A stretch of 40,013 nt of DNA from a virus. A model generated the notes under the pieces. The model did not search any database and was not told the origin of the DNA. It was given only the letters and a program-made list of their open reading frames with translations. The stretch covers positions 1 to 40,013 of IMG/VR virus record IMGVR_UViG_3300021438_000030. One strand, 5' to 3'. Both the position numbers and the translations under genes were made by a program. Positions 30,060 to 37,910 of this stretch are shown piece by piece (position 1 is the stretch's first letter; the number at the start of each line of letters is the position of its first letter).

Positions 30060-30873
30060 TTAATAGCCTCCGTAATGATTGATGGAACATTGGGAGCCAA
30101 GGCCAAGAAGGACATCAATTTCTTGCTGTTCTCAGCGGCCTTCTGTTCGTCCGAAAGCGGAGGAACAATGTAATCATGCGCGGATGGCAGAACGTGATTG
30201 ATCGTGAACGGTGTAGAACCTTGCTTCAACTTGGAATTAAGATTGCCAGTCGTCAAGGTACTCAAGGCGAGAAGAACCGCCTTGTTCCCGATTAACCCGT
30301 CACTGAACATGATCTCGATGTTCTGCATCTCATTCGCTGGTATGTTGTCGGGACAACCACCATGCGCCCAAACATAAGCTCGGGCCTGCTGACGGTTATC
30401 CCTTATGAGTTTTTTCGAGTGTCCTTGTATCCCGGCTGAATGGCATCATTGATCTTGTCAATGATTTCCATCTGCACTGACAGCGGCCATTCTTCCTCAA
30501 TCTCATCGTATGTGATGTCATCAAGAGTGCCGCTTACAGGAATCAAAAGTCGGATGTACTCAATCACTCGCTGTTCCATCATTAGAACAGCTTTTGCTAA
30601 TTCAAGGGTAGATTTTCCGTCGATGATTACGTCATTCTCGGTAATGTCAACGCCAACTCGTTCGCTTGTGCGAAGGTCTTTCGTCATGGACTCAAAGCGA
30701 GCTTTTACCTTTTCTTCATCGACTTTTGCAATGCGCTCTTGCATTGCGTTCATCTCGGCGGTCAATGGAATACGAACTTTGAATTCATGTCCGCCGATTG
30801 AAAATGTTTTGGTACGAATCTGCGCGACTGCGCTTTCGTACTTCTTGCCAAAGGCAGAAGACAACTTGCTCAT
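30056..30873 (-). CDS. frameshifted tail assembly chaperone (gpG-T fusion)
   Basis: Joining the 156-residue chaperone to the -1 frame at the A AAA AAC site gives a continuous product. After TRK the -1 frame reads LIRDNRQQARAYVWAHGGCP without a stop until it meets the frame at 30328-30056 (MQNIEIMFSDGLIGNKAVLL). The extension carries VWAHGGCPDNIPANE and MFSDGLIGN, features of chaperone extensions. By analogy with lambda G and G-T, the long form helps thread the tape measure. Confidence 0.85.
30403..30873 (-). CDS. tail assembly chaperone, short form (gpG-like)
   Basis: A 156-residue acidic helical protein between the tail tube and tape measure genes. It begins MSKLSSAFGKKYESAVAQIR, carries FKVRIPLTAEMNAM, and ends YKDTRKNS, its stop falling six bases after the slippery sequence. 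By position and frameshift it is the analogue of lambda gpG. Most ribosomes are expected to stop here. Confidence 0.85.
   Translation of the reverse strand: MSKLSSAFGKKYESAVAQIRTKTFSIGGHEFKVRIPLTAEMNAMQERIAKVDEEKVKARFESMTKDLRTSERVGVDITENDVIIDGKSTLELAKAVLMMEQRVIEYIRLLIPVSGTLDDITYDEIEEEWPLSVQMEIIDKINDAIQPGYKDTRKNS
30409..30415 (-). promoter_or_regulatory. slippery heptamer A AAA AAC, programmed -1 frameshift site
   Basis: In the zero frame the codons read CGA AAA AAC TCA TAA, so A AAA AAC fits X XXY YYZ exactly. Slipping back one base enters an open frame that runs through 30404-30329 into the second ORF. The position between the two halves of a tail chaperone is the conserved site of such frameshifts. 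Confidence 0.9.
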
Positions 30874-30880
30874 AAGAATC

Positions 30881-31108
30881 CTATCGTGTGGTTTTGATAA
30901 TCTTGTGATAAATCTCCTCGTTCAAACTAAGTGCGTATTGCACCGCTTGAGCTGGAGTTAATTTGTCGGCGTGATTGCGAGCAATATCATGCGCCAAAGC
31001 AACCGCTGTCAGACGTTGCTGAGTAAACCCAAACCAATCCTTGCGAGAATCGGCTTGGGTTACTAAGAAGTTCAGGAGGTCGCTATTGTCTTTTACTGTA
31101 ACTGTCAT
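30881..31108 (-). CDS. small tail-module protein
   Basis: A 75-residue protein with DWFGFTQQRLTAVALAHDIA, located between the tail tube and the chaperone gene. Helical, charged; no family recognised. Possibly a minor tail assembly factor by position. Confidence 0.45.
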   Translation of the reverse strand: MTVTVKDNSDLLNFLVTQADSRKDWFGFTQQRLTAVALAHDIARNHADKLTPAQAVQYALSLNEEIYHKIIKTTR

Positions 31109-31119
31109 GTGGTTTCGTA

Positions 31120-31644
31120 TTAAGTGTTGTTAGACCAACCGTAGCTGTTGCCGCCAACGGGGTGGATAGCAAACTGGTACTTGCCTTCGGCAGCAGGAGA
31201 CATATCCCACTTCAAGCCGCCAATGCGAGCATTGAAAGCGTAGGCAACAGTGTCAGTGCCGTCATATACAGCGATGACATAGGTACGGATGGTTGTTCCG
31301 TTGTAACCGTCTTCACGAATCAACAACTGAGCAGGGTCAGCAGGGTTCCATGCAGATGTGACGTTCAGGGAAGTCACTTGGTTTTGAGTGGTGATCTTTG
31401 CACCAGTGCGAGCGCCAGCCACAGAGTAAGCAGCCACAGCATCGTCAGAACCGAATGCAGGCACAGCTTCCACGGGGATAAGCAAACCGCCGCCGCCAGT
31501 ACCACCAGCCTCAGTGCCGATGATGTCAGCAACTTGACCTGTCCATGTGGCCAATTGAGCGTCAGTCAATGGAGTGGGAGAAGCGCCTTCTTGCATCCAG
31601 ATCGTTGCAACGTAACCGGGTAAGACTTTATTGATGAGAGCCAT
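31120..31644 (-). CDS. major tail tube protein
   Basis: A 174-residue protein starting MALINKVLPGYVATIWMQEG at ATG 31644; the frame from 31704 would overlap upstream sequence without need. Small, Ala/Gly/Thr-rich and beta-strand-like (RTYVIAVYDGTDTVAYAFNA). Its place after the terminator gene and before the chaperone is that of the tail tube gene in siphophages. Confidence 0.75.
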   Translation of the reverse strand: MALINKVLPGYVATIWMQEGASPTPLTDAQLATWTGQVADIIGTEAGGTGGGGLLIPVEAVPAFGSDDAVAAYSVAGARTGAKITTQNQVTSLNVTSAWNPADPAQLLIREDGYNGTTIRTYVIAVYDGTDTVAYAFNARIGGLKWDMSPAAEGKYQFAIHPVGGNSYGWSNNT

Positions 31645-31679
31645 TTTGATTTCCTTTGAAAAGAGTTGATGTAACTGTC

Positions 31680-32099
31680 TTATGCTGGAACATCTATTGT
31701 GCAATCCAAGAAGACTTGCGCCAAATTCTGCTCGTTGTCATAGCTGTTGTATAGCCAAACCACATCGGCCTTCGCAATGAAGAACCCATCGGACGGACTA
31801 CCAAATTGACCACTATAACCGTGTAGGGATTGTAGTACCTGATTGGAAATAGTGAAACCTTCTTCAATCTTCTGAGTGAAGATGGAGATTTGAAAAACAG
31901 GGCGGTCAATGCCCTTATTGTTCTGCTGCTGTCCAGTGTAGACAGGCTGGTGAACATTACGCAGTTGCCATGTGAGGAACTTCGGCTCTGTCGCAAAATT
32001 GCGGTTGAACGAAGCGTACACAGGGATGGGCGTGACAATGTTCGCCAGTTGATACTGGATTGCCTTGCCGTATAGGACTGGATTGAGCTGTGTCGTCAT
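31680..32099 (-). CDS. tail terminator protein (DUF3168-like)
   Basis: A 139-residue protein from ATG 32099, overlapping the preceding gene by ATGA. The N-terminal helix (PVLYGKAIQYQLANIVT) followed by PVFQISIFTQKIEEGF fits tail terminator proteins that cap the tail tube. The position after head closure and before the tail tube supports this. Confidence 0.65.
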   Translation of the reverse strand: MTTQLNPVLYGKAIQYQLANIVTPIPVYASFNRNFATEPKFLTWQLRNVHQPVYTGQQQNNKGIDRPVFQISIFTQKIEEGFTISNQVLQSLHGYSGQFGSPSDGFFIAKADVVWLYNSYDNEQNLAQVFLDCTIDVPA

Positions 32100-32440
32100 A
32101 CCGAGGTCTGTGGGTCTGTTCGATAGCACATCAACAGCACTGTCATGCGGTCATTGGCCTCTCGGACATCAGTTATACGCCAGTCTGCACCACGCCAAGT
32201 AATCGAGAACAAGTTTTGAGCGTCCACGATTTGCTTGATGTTCGGGGTGTAGTTCAATGTGAAGTTGGTCAAATCTTGATACAGACGGTATTTATCTGAA
32301 ATCTTGAGACTGTTCGCAACATCAGTCACGCGAGCGCGGGTGTCGAACCACTTGGTCTGAGTGGTGCTTTGTTCGCCAAAGTCACTCTCGCCAAAAGTCA
32401 GGTTGTTGACCGTGATCTGCTCAAAACGTGCAATTGCCAT
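32096..32440 (-). CDS. head closure / head-tail stopper protein
   Basis: A 114-residue beta-rich protein with KWFDTRARVTDVANSLKISD and a C-terminal ITWRGADWRITDVREANDRM. This is the common layout of head-tail adaptor proteins of the SPP1 gp16/HK97 type, which plug the filled head. It is between the connector and the tail terminator. Confidence 0.65.
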   Translation of the reverse strand: MAIARFEQITVNNLTFGESDFGEQSTTQTKWFDTRARVTDVANSLKISDKYRLYQDLTNFTLNYTPNIKQIVDAQNLFSITWRGADWRITDVREANDRMTVLLMCYRTDPQTSV

Positions 32441-33112
32441 TTACATCACCAATGGTTTGTAAGGGCGCAGCAACATCTGGACACCCCAAGGAATGTTGTG
32501 CTGGATTGGGCCGGTAGTGTCACTACGGTTGTTGTAAAGGTGGGTCAACAACAACAAACCAGCCTGTTTGATTACGGGGTAAGCCGCCAAGGGGTTTGCT
32601 GCTGTTGTGTAGTCACAGATTACAGGCGAAGTCATCGAAGTGTTTAGGTTCGTTGGCAGATTCGCAATGACAACTTTGTTGCCGGATTCGTCGTAGTAAT
32701 ACTGGCCAACATCCACCGTGATTAACTCAGGTGGGTTGTTGTCATTCCAATACCGCACAGCGTCCACGGTAACGCCCGTCAGCAGGGGGTCTGAGTTCTG
32801 GCTAACCTCTGGCAAGTCCAACGCCAAAGGAGTGCCATACAAGCTCGCAGCGTTGTAATACACACGATATGACGTTGGGAAGATGGACAGACCAAGGAAA
32901 TCCTCAATCGCCATCCGAACAGCAAGTTCAAGGCCAGACAGGTATGTGTCTTGGCTTTCGTCACCAAACAAGTTCAACTGATTGGTGATTTCATCCAGAG
33001 TCAACCAAGCGGTCGAAATGTCACGACTGATTTGCTCCGTCTTTGCGTAGTTGAACGGATTGCGCGTGGGCGCACCGTAATTCAAATAACCGAGTTGGGA
33101 ATCAACGGACAT
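32441..33112 (-). CDS. head-tail connector (phage gp6-like)
   Basis: A 223-residue protein. The segment WLTLDEITNQLNLFGDESQD, then a helical region with LELAVRMAIEDFLGLSIFPT and a C-terminal LLLLTHLYNNRSDT, is the standard gp6/phiE125 gp8 adaptor pattern. It forms the ring below the portal. The next gene follows directly. Confidence 0.75.
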   Translation of the reverse strand: MSVDSQLGYLNYGAPTRNPFNYAKTEQISRDISTAWLTLDEITNQLNLFGDESQDTYLSGLELAVRMAIEDFLGLSIFPTSYRVYYNAASLYGTPLALDLPEVSQNSDPLLTGVTVDAVRYWNDNNPPELITVDVGQYYYDESGNKVVIANLPTNLNTSMTSPVICDYTTAANPLAAYPVIKQAGLLLLTHLYNNRSDTTGPIQHNIPWGVQMLLRPYKPLVM

Positions 33113-33122
33113 TTTTTACCTC

Positions 33123-34139
33123 TTAGGCTGCGCTCATACGAACACCCGCGAACGGGTCACGCACCGACGATACCATACGTTTTTCAGCGTATAGAGTGAT
33201 GAAGCCGGGCTGAGTTTGTTCATACATCTGAACATTCATCTGCTCGGTGTCACCGATTGTCAAAAAGCGATTCCAGTTTGCCAAGTAGACAGGGAAATCA
33301 GCAGACAGGTATGGGTTTGGAATCACAGGCCAGCCGAATACGCGACCAACAGCAGCGCCGTCAGCATCACCGATTTCCAAGAATAGAGGCATACCAGAGC
33401 TGTCTTTCAACTCACGCAGAGCCAAGATCATTGCTGGACTCATGTGCCAAGCTGTACCTTCCAAAGACCAATACTGAGCAGGCAGAGCGTTTGCTGTTGC
33501 CACGATCTCGTTGTAGGTCACAGGAGAGCCATCCATAGAGATGGTGGCAATAGAGTGCAAGCCATCGGTGATTGCAGTACCGCTGGAGCCATATGCGCTT
33601 GTGGAGGCAGATGGATAGCTGTCCAAACCGCGCAGACCCAACTCGCCACCTGTGGAAGTGGTTGTTGTGCCAGATTGGTCATTGTTCAGAACCATCGACT
33701 GACCTTCTAATTGGGCAAATTCCAAGGCCAAATCTTCGACGATTGCTGTGTCCAAAGCGTTCACATCCGACAAAACGGCGGAGCGAACTGGAAGTTGAGC
33801 AACCAGTACACGAACTGGCAATTGCCAAATCGTTGTATCAACATCAGGAGAGCCTGAGTTGGGAGTGAATTCATAACCCCAAGGGTTTGTTGCATCAGCG
33901 GCGTTACCAGTCTTGGCAACGAGCTGGAAGTCAGAGCCAATTACAGGCACTTGACGAGAGCCTTGACGCAAAGGGTTTGCTTGGCGCAAAGCAGCAAAAG
34001 CGTCATCAAAGACAACATTACCACCAACACCCGAGCCAGAGCCAGTCAATGCCGAGGCTTCTTTCAGGTCAATGGTGACAGAGCCACCTTCGGTAATTGC
34101 TTGCTTGATGCCGTTCAGGATTTTTTCGGTGATAGTCAT
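33123..34139 (-). CDS. second HK97-fold major capsid protein paralogue, no delta domain
   Basis: A 338-residue capsid protein from ATG 34139 (GGAAT upstream), starting MTITEKILNGIKQAITEGGS. It lacks the long N-terminal scaffold region of the first capsid gene but shares the body in order: EASALTG, ANPLR, KTGNA, PWGYEF, TTIWQLPV, LNNDQSG, ELGLRGLD and a C-terminal VRDPFAGVRMSA. Tandem paralogues may be hexamer and pentamer proteins, a minor capsid protein, or a spare copy. Confidence 0.85.
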   Translation of the reverse strand: MTITEKILNGIKQAITEGGSVTIDLKEASALTGSGSGVGGNVVFDDAFAALRQANPLRQGSRQVPVIGSDFQLVAKTGNAADATNPWGYEFTPNSGSPDVDTTIWQLPVRVLVAQLPVRSAVLSDVNALDTAIVEDLALEFAQLEGQSMVLNNDQSGTTTTSTGGELGLRGLDSYPSASTSAYGSSGTAITDGLHSIATISMDGSPVTYNEIVATANALPAQYWSLEGTAWHMSPAMILALRELKDSSGMPLFLEIGDADGAAVGRVFGWPVIPNPYLSADFPVYLANWNRFLTIGDTEQMNVQMYEQTQPGFITLYAEKRMVSSVRDPFAGVRMSAA

Positions 34140-34158
34140 AGTTATTCCAATGAAAGTT

Positions 34159-34185
34159 AAAAAGATGGGGAGCGAACTCCCCATC
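34159..34185 (-). terminator. intrinsic terminator between the two capsid genes
   Basis: On the minus strand GATGGGGAG, loop TTCG, CTCCCCATC, then TTTTT: a perfect 9-bp stem with a UUCG tetraloop and a U-tract. It lies 12 bases after the first capsid stop and 20 bases before the second capsid start. It would lower expression of the second capsid gene and all downstream tail genes relative to the first capsid. Confidence 0.9.
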
Positions 34186-34196
34186 CAAGGCAACTA

Positions 34197-35543
34197 TCAG
34201 GTTGCAGTAGCAGTTGAGCGATAACGCACACCTGCAAACGGGTCACGCACAGATGTTGCCAAACGCTTCTCACCGAAGAAGGTGATGTAGCCGGGCAATG
34301 TCTGGTCGTAACGGCGCATAACCATGTTCAGACGGTCAACGGTCGTGTGGAAACGCGACCAATCAGCGAAGTACATTGGGAACAAGTTGGTTGTACCAGC
34401 AGAACCAGTAGTAGTCTGGTTAGGAGTGTCCAAATACTTGTTAACCACAACGTCAAAGCCAGCCAAACGACCGACGATGCCGGGAGTGCTTTCCAATGGA
34501 GACATACGCTCGAACACAGGAGTGCCGTTGGTGTCTGTCAAGCCACGGATTGCAGCCAACATAAATGGGTTCACCATGATCTTTGCATCTGGTGTCCAGT
34601 ATTGTTGTGGCAAAGCGTACAAGAAGTTGATAACGTCTTTGTAGGTCACGTTGTTGGTAGTCACGCTGTTGGTGTTTGAAGTCAACTGGTCGTAAGTAGC
34701 CAAGCTATGCAAACCGCTAGTAGAACCAGTACCAGAGCTACCGAAAGCAGCAGTAGTAGTTTGGCCACCAGAGTAAGAACCAGCAGAACCAGCATATTGG
34801 TTCAAGCCGCGCAGACCGTTAGAGCCGCCGTATGGCAAGCTGGTAGAGCCTTGGTCGTTGTTCTGAATCATGCCCAGAGCTTCTGCTTGAGCGAATTCAG
34901 CCAACATATCGTCAACCACGTTTGCTTCCAAGCCGTCGATGTCGTCCAGAGCAGCGGTACGGATTGGGAACTGAACGTTCAAATCTTGCAAAACGAGTTG
35001 CCAGATTGAAGTGTTTTCAGTTGTTGCCGAACCGTTGTTTTGGATGCCGTAGCCCCAAGCAGCGCCAGCGTTGCCGGTCTTCACACGGAATTGATAGCTA
35101 GAACCATCAGTTGCAACAGTGCGAGTGATACCGCGCAATGGGTTGTTCAAACGCAGAGCGACGAACACAGGGTCATACGCAGTACGACCACCTTTGCCAT
35201 CACCGCCACCAGTCAATGCTGAGGCTTCGGCCAAGTATGCAGCGTGTTGAGCTTCATCAGCAAACACTTGCAGTTCTTTTTCGACGTTGCGGCCACCTTT
35301 ATAGAAGGCAGACAACTGCTCGCGCACATGACGGTTTACGTCTTGACGAGTAGTCTTAGCCAAAGGCTTGATGATCGCGGGGGCAGGGATAGCGGCAACT
35401 TTGGCTTCCAAAGATGCAACCATTTCGCTGAATTCAGCTTTGACAGCTTCAACAGCAGCGGGGATTTTTGCTTCAACAGCTTGGATGGCTTCGACTTGTT
35501 TAGTTTCGATAGCGTCCAATTTTTCAAGGATGACTTGAGACAT
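34197..35543 (-). CDS. major capsid protein with N-terminal delta scaffold domain
   Basis: A 448-residue HK97-fold capsid protein. Residues 1-60 form a coiled-coil scaffold (LEKLDAIETKQVEAIQAVEA), likely removed by the S78 protease encoded just upstream. The mature body starts around residue 100 with EASALTGGGDGKGG and includes LNNPLRGITRTVAT, KTGNAGAAWGYG, TSIWQLVLQDLNVQ, NNDQGSTS, SNGLRGLNQY and FGEKRLATSVRDPFAGVRYR. It directly follows the protease gene. Confidence 0.95.
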   Translation of the reverse strand: MSQVILEKLDAIETKQVEAIQAVEAKIPAAVEAVKAEFSEMVASLEAKVAAIPAPAIIKPLAKTTRQDVNRHVREQLSAFYKGGRNVEKELQVFADEAQHAAYLAEASALTGGGDGKGGRTAYDPVFVALRLNNPLRGITRTVATDGSSYQFRVKTGNAGAAWGYGIQNNGSATTENTSIWQLVLQDLNVQFPIRTAALDDIDGLEANVVDDMLAEFAQAEALGMIQNNDQGSTSLPYGGSNGLRGLNQYAGSAGSYSGGQTTTAAFGSSGTGSTSGLHSLATYDQLTSNTNSVTTNNVTYKDVINFLYALPQQYWTPDAKIMVNPFMLAAIRGLTDTNGTPVFERMSPLESTPGIVGRLAGFDVVVNKYLDTPNQTTTGSAGTTNLFPMYFADWSRFHTTVDRLNMVMRRYDQTLPGYITFFGEKRLATSVRDPFAGVRYRSTATAT

Positions 35544-35545
35544 GA

Positions 35546-36349
35546 TTAACCTTTCAGGCGTTTGTCGAGGAGTTTGAGGAGTTCGCGTTGCTCAAGAGCA
35601 GCGAGAATTTCCGCTTCTTTGGTTGCTTCCACATCAGAATCACTCTGCTGAGTTGCATTTTCAGTCTGGTCATCTTGTGCATCACGCATTTCGATAACCT
35701 TCTTGAAGACAGATGCAGCAGCAACCGCATCTTTTCGGATTAGCCCTGCATCCCGCAGTGCTTGTTCCAAAACTTTCAGGTCAGCAGTGCCATCAGCGCG
35801 GAAATATTCCAGCTTTTGCACTTCTGCCATTGGATTGTTTGGGTACATCACGACAGACACTTCACGCAGACCGCCCTTGGTGATCTGGAAGTAGCCATCT
35901 TCGTATGGATTGTCAGAACCAACGGTCATTGGAGTGCCGTCTTCTTTAGTCCACTGATATTCTTCTGCGTATGCGCCAACAGAAACGCCACCAAACATAT
36001 TTGGCGACTCGCTCATCACTTGATACAAGTCAGAGCCTTGTGTGGTGTTCACATACAAGCGACCACAAGCCGTCATGCCTTTGTCGTCAAACTCAAACGA
36101 TGTCCACTCGCCCACAGGGATAGAGTCAGCATCGTGGTTCACGAACATTGGGAGAGGACGACCAGCTTTGCTGAATGCCTCTGCCCATTGCATGAATGCT
36201 TCGGGTTGATAGTTGAACTTGCGGCCATCAGCGCCTTCGCGTGGCCCCCAAGTTGTGACAACGGCTTCAATATTGCCTGTTGGCTCTGCGTTGTCTGCCT
36301 TTTCGAGTACCAGCTTGGCCTCGCACACCATCATCAAGTTTTGCGTCAT
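35546..36349 (-). CDS. prohead protease (S78, HK97 gp4-like)
   Basis: A 267-residue serine protease of the HK97 prohead type. Candidate catalytic residues are H72 (MFVNHDAD) and S123 (GGVSVGAY), with the core strand LREVSVVMYPNNP also typical. The C-terminal region is a charged coiled coil (residues 200-267), perhaps a scaffold part. It cleaves the capsid delta domain during maturation. Two bases separate it from the capsid gene. Confidence 0.9.
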   Translation of the reverse strand: MTQNLMMVCEAKLVLEKADNAEPTGNIEAVVTTWGPREGADGRKFNYQPEAFMQWAEAFSKAGRPLPMFVNHDADSIPVGEWTSFEFDDKGMTACGRLYVNTTQGSDLYQVMSESPNMFGGVSVGAYAEEYQWTKEDGTPMTVGSDNPYEDGYFQITKGGLREVSVVMYPNNPMAEVQKLEYFRADGTADLKVLEQALRDAGLIRKDAVAAASVFKKVIEMRDAQDDQTENATQQSDSDVEATKEAEILAALEQRELLKLLDKRLKG

Positions 36350-36482
36350 GGATTACCTCATCGACTTTGGATAAATCAATGTCGTGTATTATTTTTGGTG
36401 GCCTGCCGCGCTTTGGAGGCGGCGGAACCGTTGGTCTATTTGCTACCAACGATGCTACCATAATCTTAAAAATCAACGACAT
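36267..36482 (-). CDS. possible small AT-hook protein (doubtful)
   Basis: A 71-residue frame filling the 133-base gap between portal and protease genes and overlapping the protease start by 83 bases in another frame. It has VPPPPKRGRPPKIIHDIDLS, an AT-hook-like PKRGRPPK, also seen as RGRPKK in the small terminase. There is no good ribosome site. The overlap makes this uncertain. Confidence 0.3.
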   Translation of the reverse strand: MSLIFKIMVASLVANRPTVPPPPKRGRPPKIIHDIDLSKVDEVIHDAKLDDGVRGQAGTRKGRQRRANRQY

Positions 36483-37880
36483 TTATTTGCCGATGTTTGC
36501 TTTATTCCGTTGATTACCACCACCACCGCCAGTGTCTTGTGGGCTTGAACCTGCAATTGGGTCGGTTGCTTTTGTGTCTTGCTTCAATTCATCGCCGCCA
36601 TCAATCTTGGCTTTGCCCAAGTATTCACGCGCTTCATTGGGAGTCAAGATGCCAGAATCAACAGCAGCTTTCACATAGTTCATCTGGTCAAGCGGAGCGC
36701 CCTTCAAGAAGTCCGATGTGTCAAACTCAATCGAAAGAGATGGATAGCCATTGAGCAATTGCTGCTTCAATTTCTCTTGGATGTTCACAACTGTTGGATA
36801 CATCGTTCCCTTATAGAACTCATCCAACAATGTTTGCGTGTTGTTGTACTTCTGATCTGCAATGCCAACCATTGCAGGAGGCACACCGAACAAACCACAG
36901 ATACGCTTCATGGTTTGAATCTTCAAATCATGCGCTTGAGTATCTTGCAGTGTCAGGATGTTGATTGGCGTGTACTTCATGCCCTGATCGAGCAACATAC
37001 CTTGGCCGGGCTTTGACTCGTCAGTGCGCTGGCTACCAGTCATGTTTGACCAAGCCTCTTTCAGACGCGCAGCCAATTCTTTGTACTTGCCATCAGGGAT
37101 GACTTGCTCGGTCGTGAACATACCCGTTGGCTTCGCGCCATTGAGCATGATGAAGTTGGCATAAACGTCGATGTCTTGATCGAGCGTCACCAACTCAGCA
37201 GCCAAGATGCCTTTGTTGAAACCGGCAGAACCTTGCCATGCTGCCTCTTTAATGTGCATCACTTGATGCGCGGCCAGAGGCTCATCTTTGCTGAAACCGT
37301 ATGAAGGCGTGGACAAACGGTACGAAGGGTAACGAGCAGGATTGATCGTGACGGCAATCAGCGTCGAGTCCAACACATACATTTCAATCGGAGTCTGTGA
37401 AGGATTCTTCTGGTCTTCTCTCCACCATAAGGTAAAGGCTTCGCCAGACAATTCGTACCACATGAGCCACTGATACCAGAACTCATATTTCGATTGGAAA
37501 TTGTTTGGGCTATTTAGCAGGCGAGAAACTTGCTTGGCTTTATTCTTGTCACGCGCACCAACTGATTTGTCGCTGACGGCATCTAGAAAGACTCCATCAT
37601 CTTGCTGAGACATGATTTTAATGGGGAGCTGTGCAAGTGCGCGAGCTTTAACGCCAACACAAGCCATGACGGTGCTGTTGCGCGTCAACAGACTCATGTC
37701 GATTGGACGACCAGCAGTATTCGTGCTGGATGTTGTCACATAAAGGACTTGAGTATTTACCGTGGGGCGCGTATTGCTGCCCGAGTAGATGATGTTGTTG
37801 CCAAGAGCCGTTTGACCAAAAAGCGTGTTGCTTTCGTTGGCTTGCGTTGGTTTGCGTTTAAGAAAATCGAAAATAGCCAT
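36483..37880 (-). CDS. portal protein (HK97 gp3-like)
   Basis: A 465-residue portal protein from ATG 37880, preceded by AGGAGCTGAT. Starts MAIFDFLKRK. Key features: TRNSTVMACVGVKARALAQL, a middle LWWREDQKNP, KRICGLFGVPPAMVGIADQK (residues around 330-350), and the helical LDQMNYVKAAVDSGILTPNE with REYLG. The C-terminus is Gly/Asn-rich. It forms the dodecameric ring at one capsid vertex where terminase docks. Confidence 0.95.
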   Translation of the reverse strand: MAIFDFLKRKPTQANESNTLFGQTALGNNIIYSGSNTRPTVNTQVLYVTTSSTNTAGRPIDMSLLTRNSTVMACVGVKARALAQLPIKIMSQQDDGVFLDAVSDKSVGARDKNKAKQVSRLLNSPNNFQSKYEFWYQWLMWYELSGEAFTLWWREDQKNPSQTPIEMYVLDSTLIAVTINPARYPSYRLSTPSYGFSKDEPLAAHQVMHIKEAAWQGSAGFNKGILAAELVTLDQDIDVYANFIMLNGAKPTGMFTTEQVIPDGKYKELAARLKEAWSNMTGSQRTDESKPGQGMLLDQGMKYTPINILTLQDTQAHDLKIQTMKRICGLFGVPPAMVGIADQKYNNTQTLLDEFYKGTMYPTVVNIQEKLKQQLLNGYPSLSIEFDTSDFLKGAPLDQMNYVKAAVDSGILTPNEAREYLGKAKIDGGDELKQDTKATDPIAGSSPQDTGGGGGNQRNKANIGK

Positions 37881-37910
37881 ATCAGCTCCTAGTTTCCGTG
37901 ATGTTATCAC

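Noticed and set aside
35762-36463. 233-residue frame opposite the prohead protease
   Set aside because: Antisense shadow with high Cys, His and Trp; the protease on the other strand has clear catalytic motifs.
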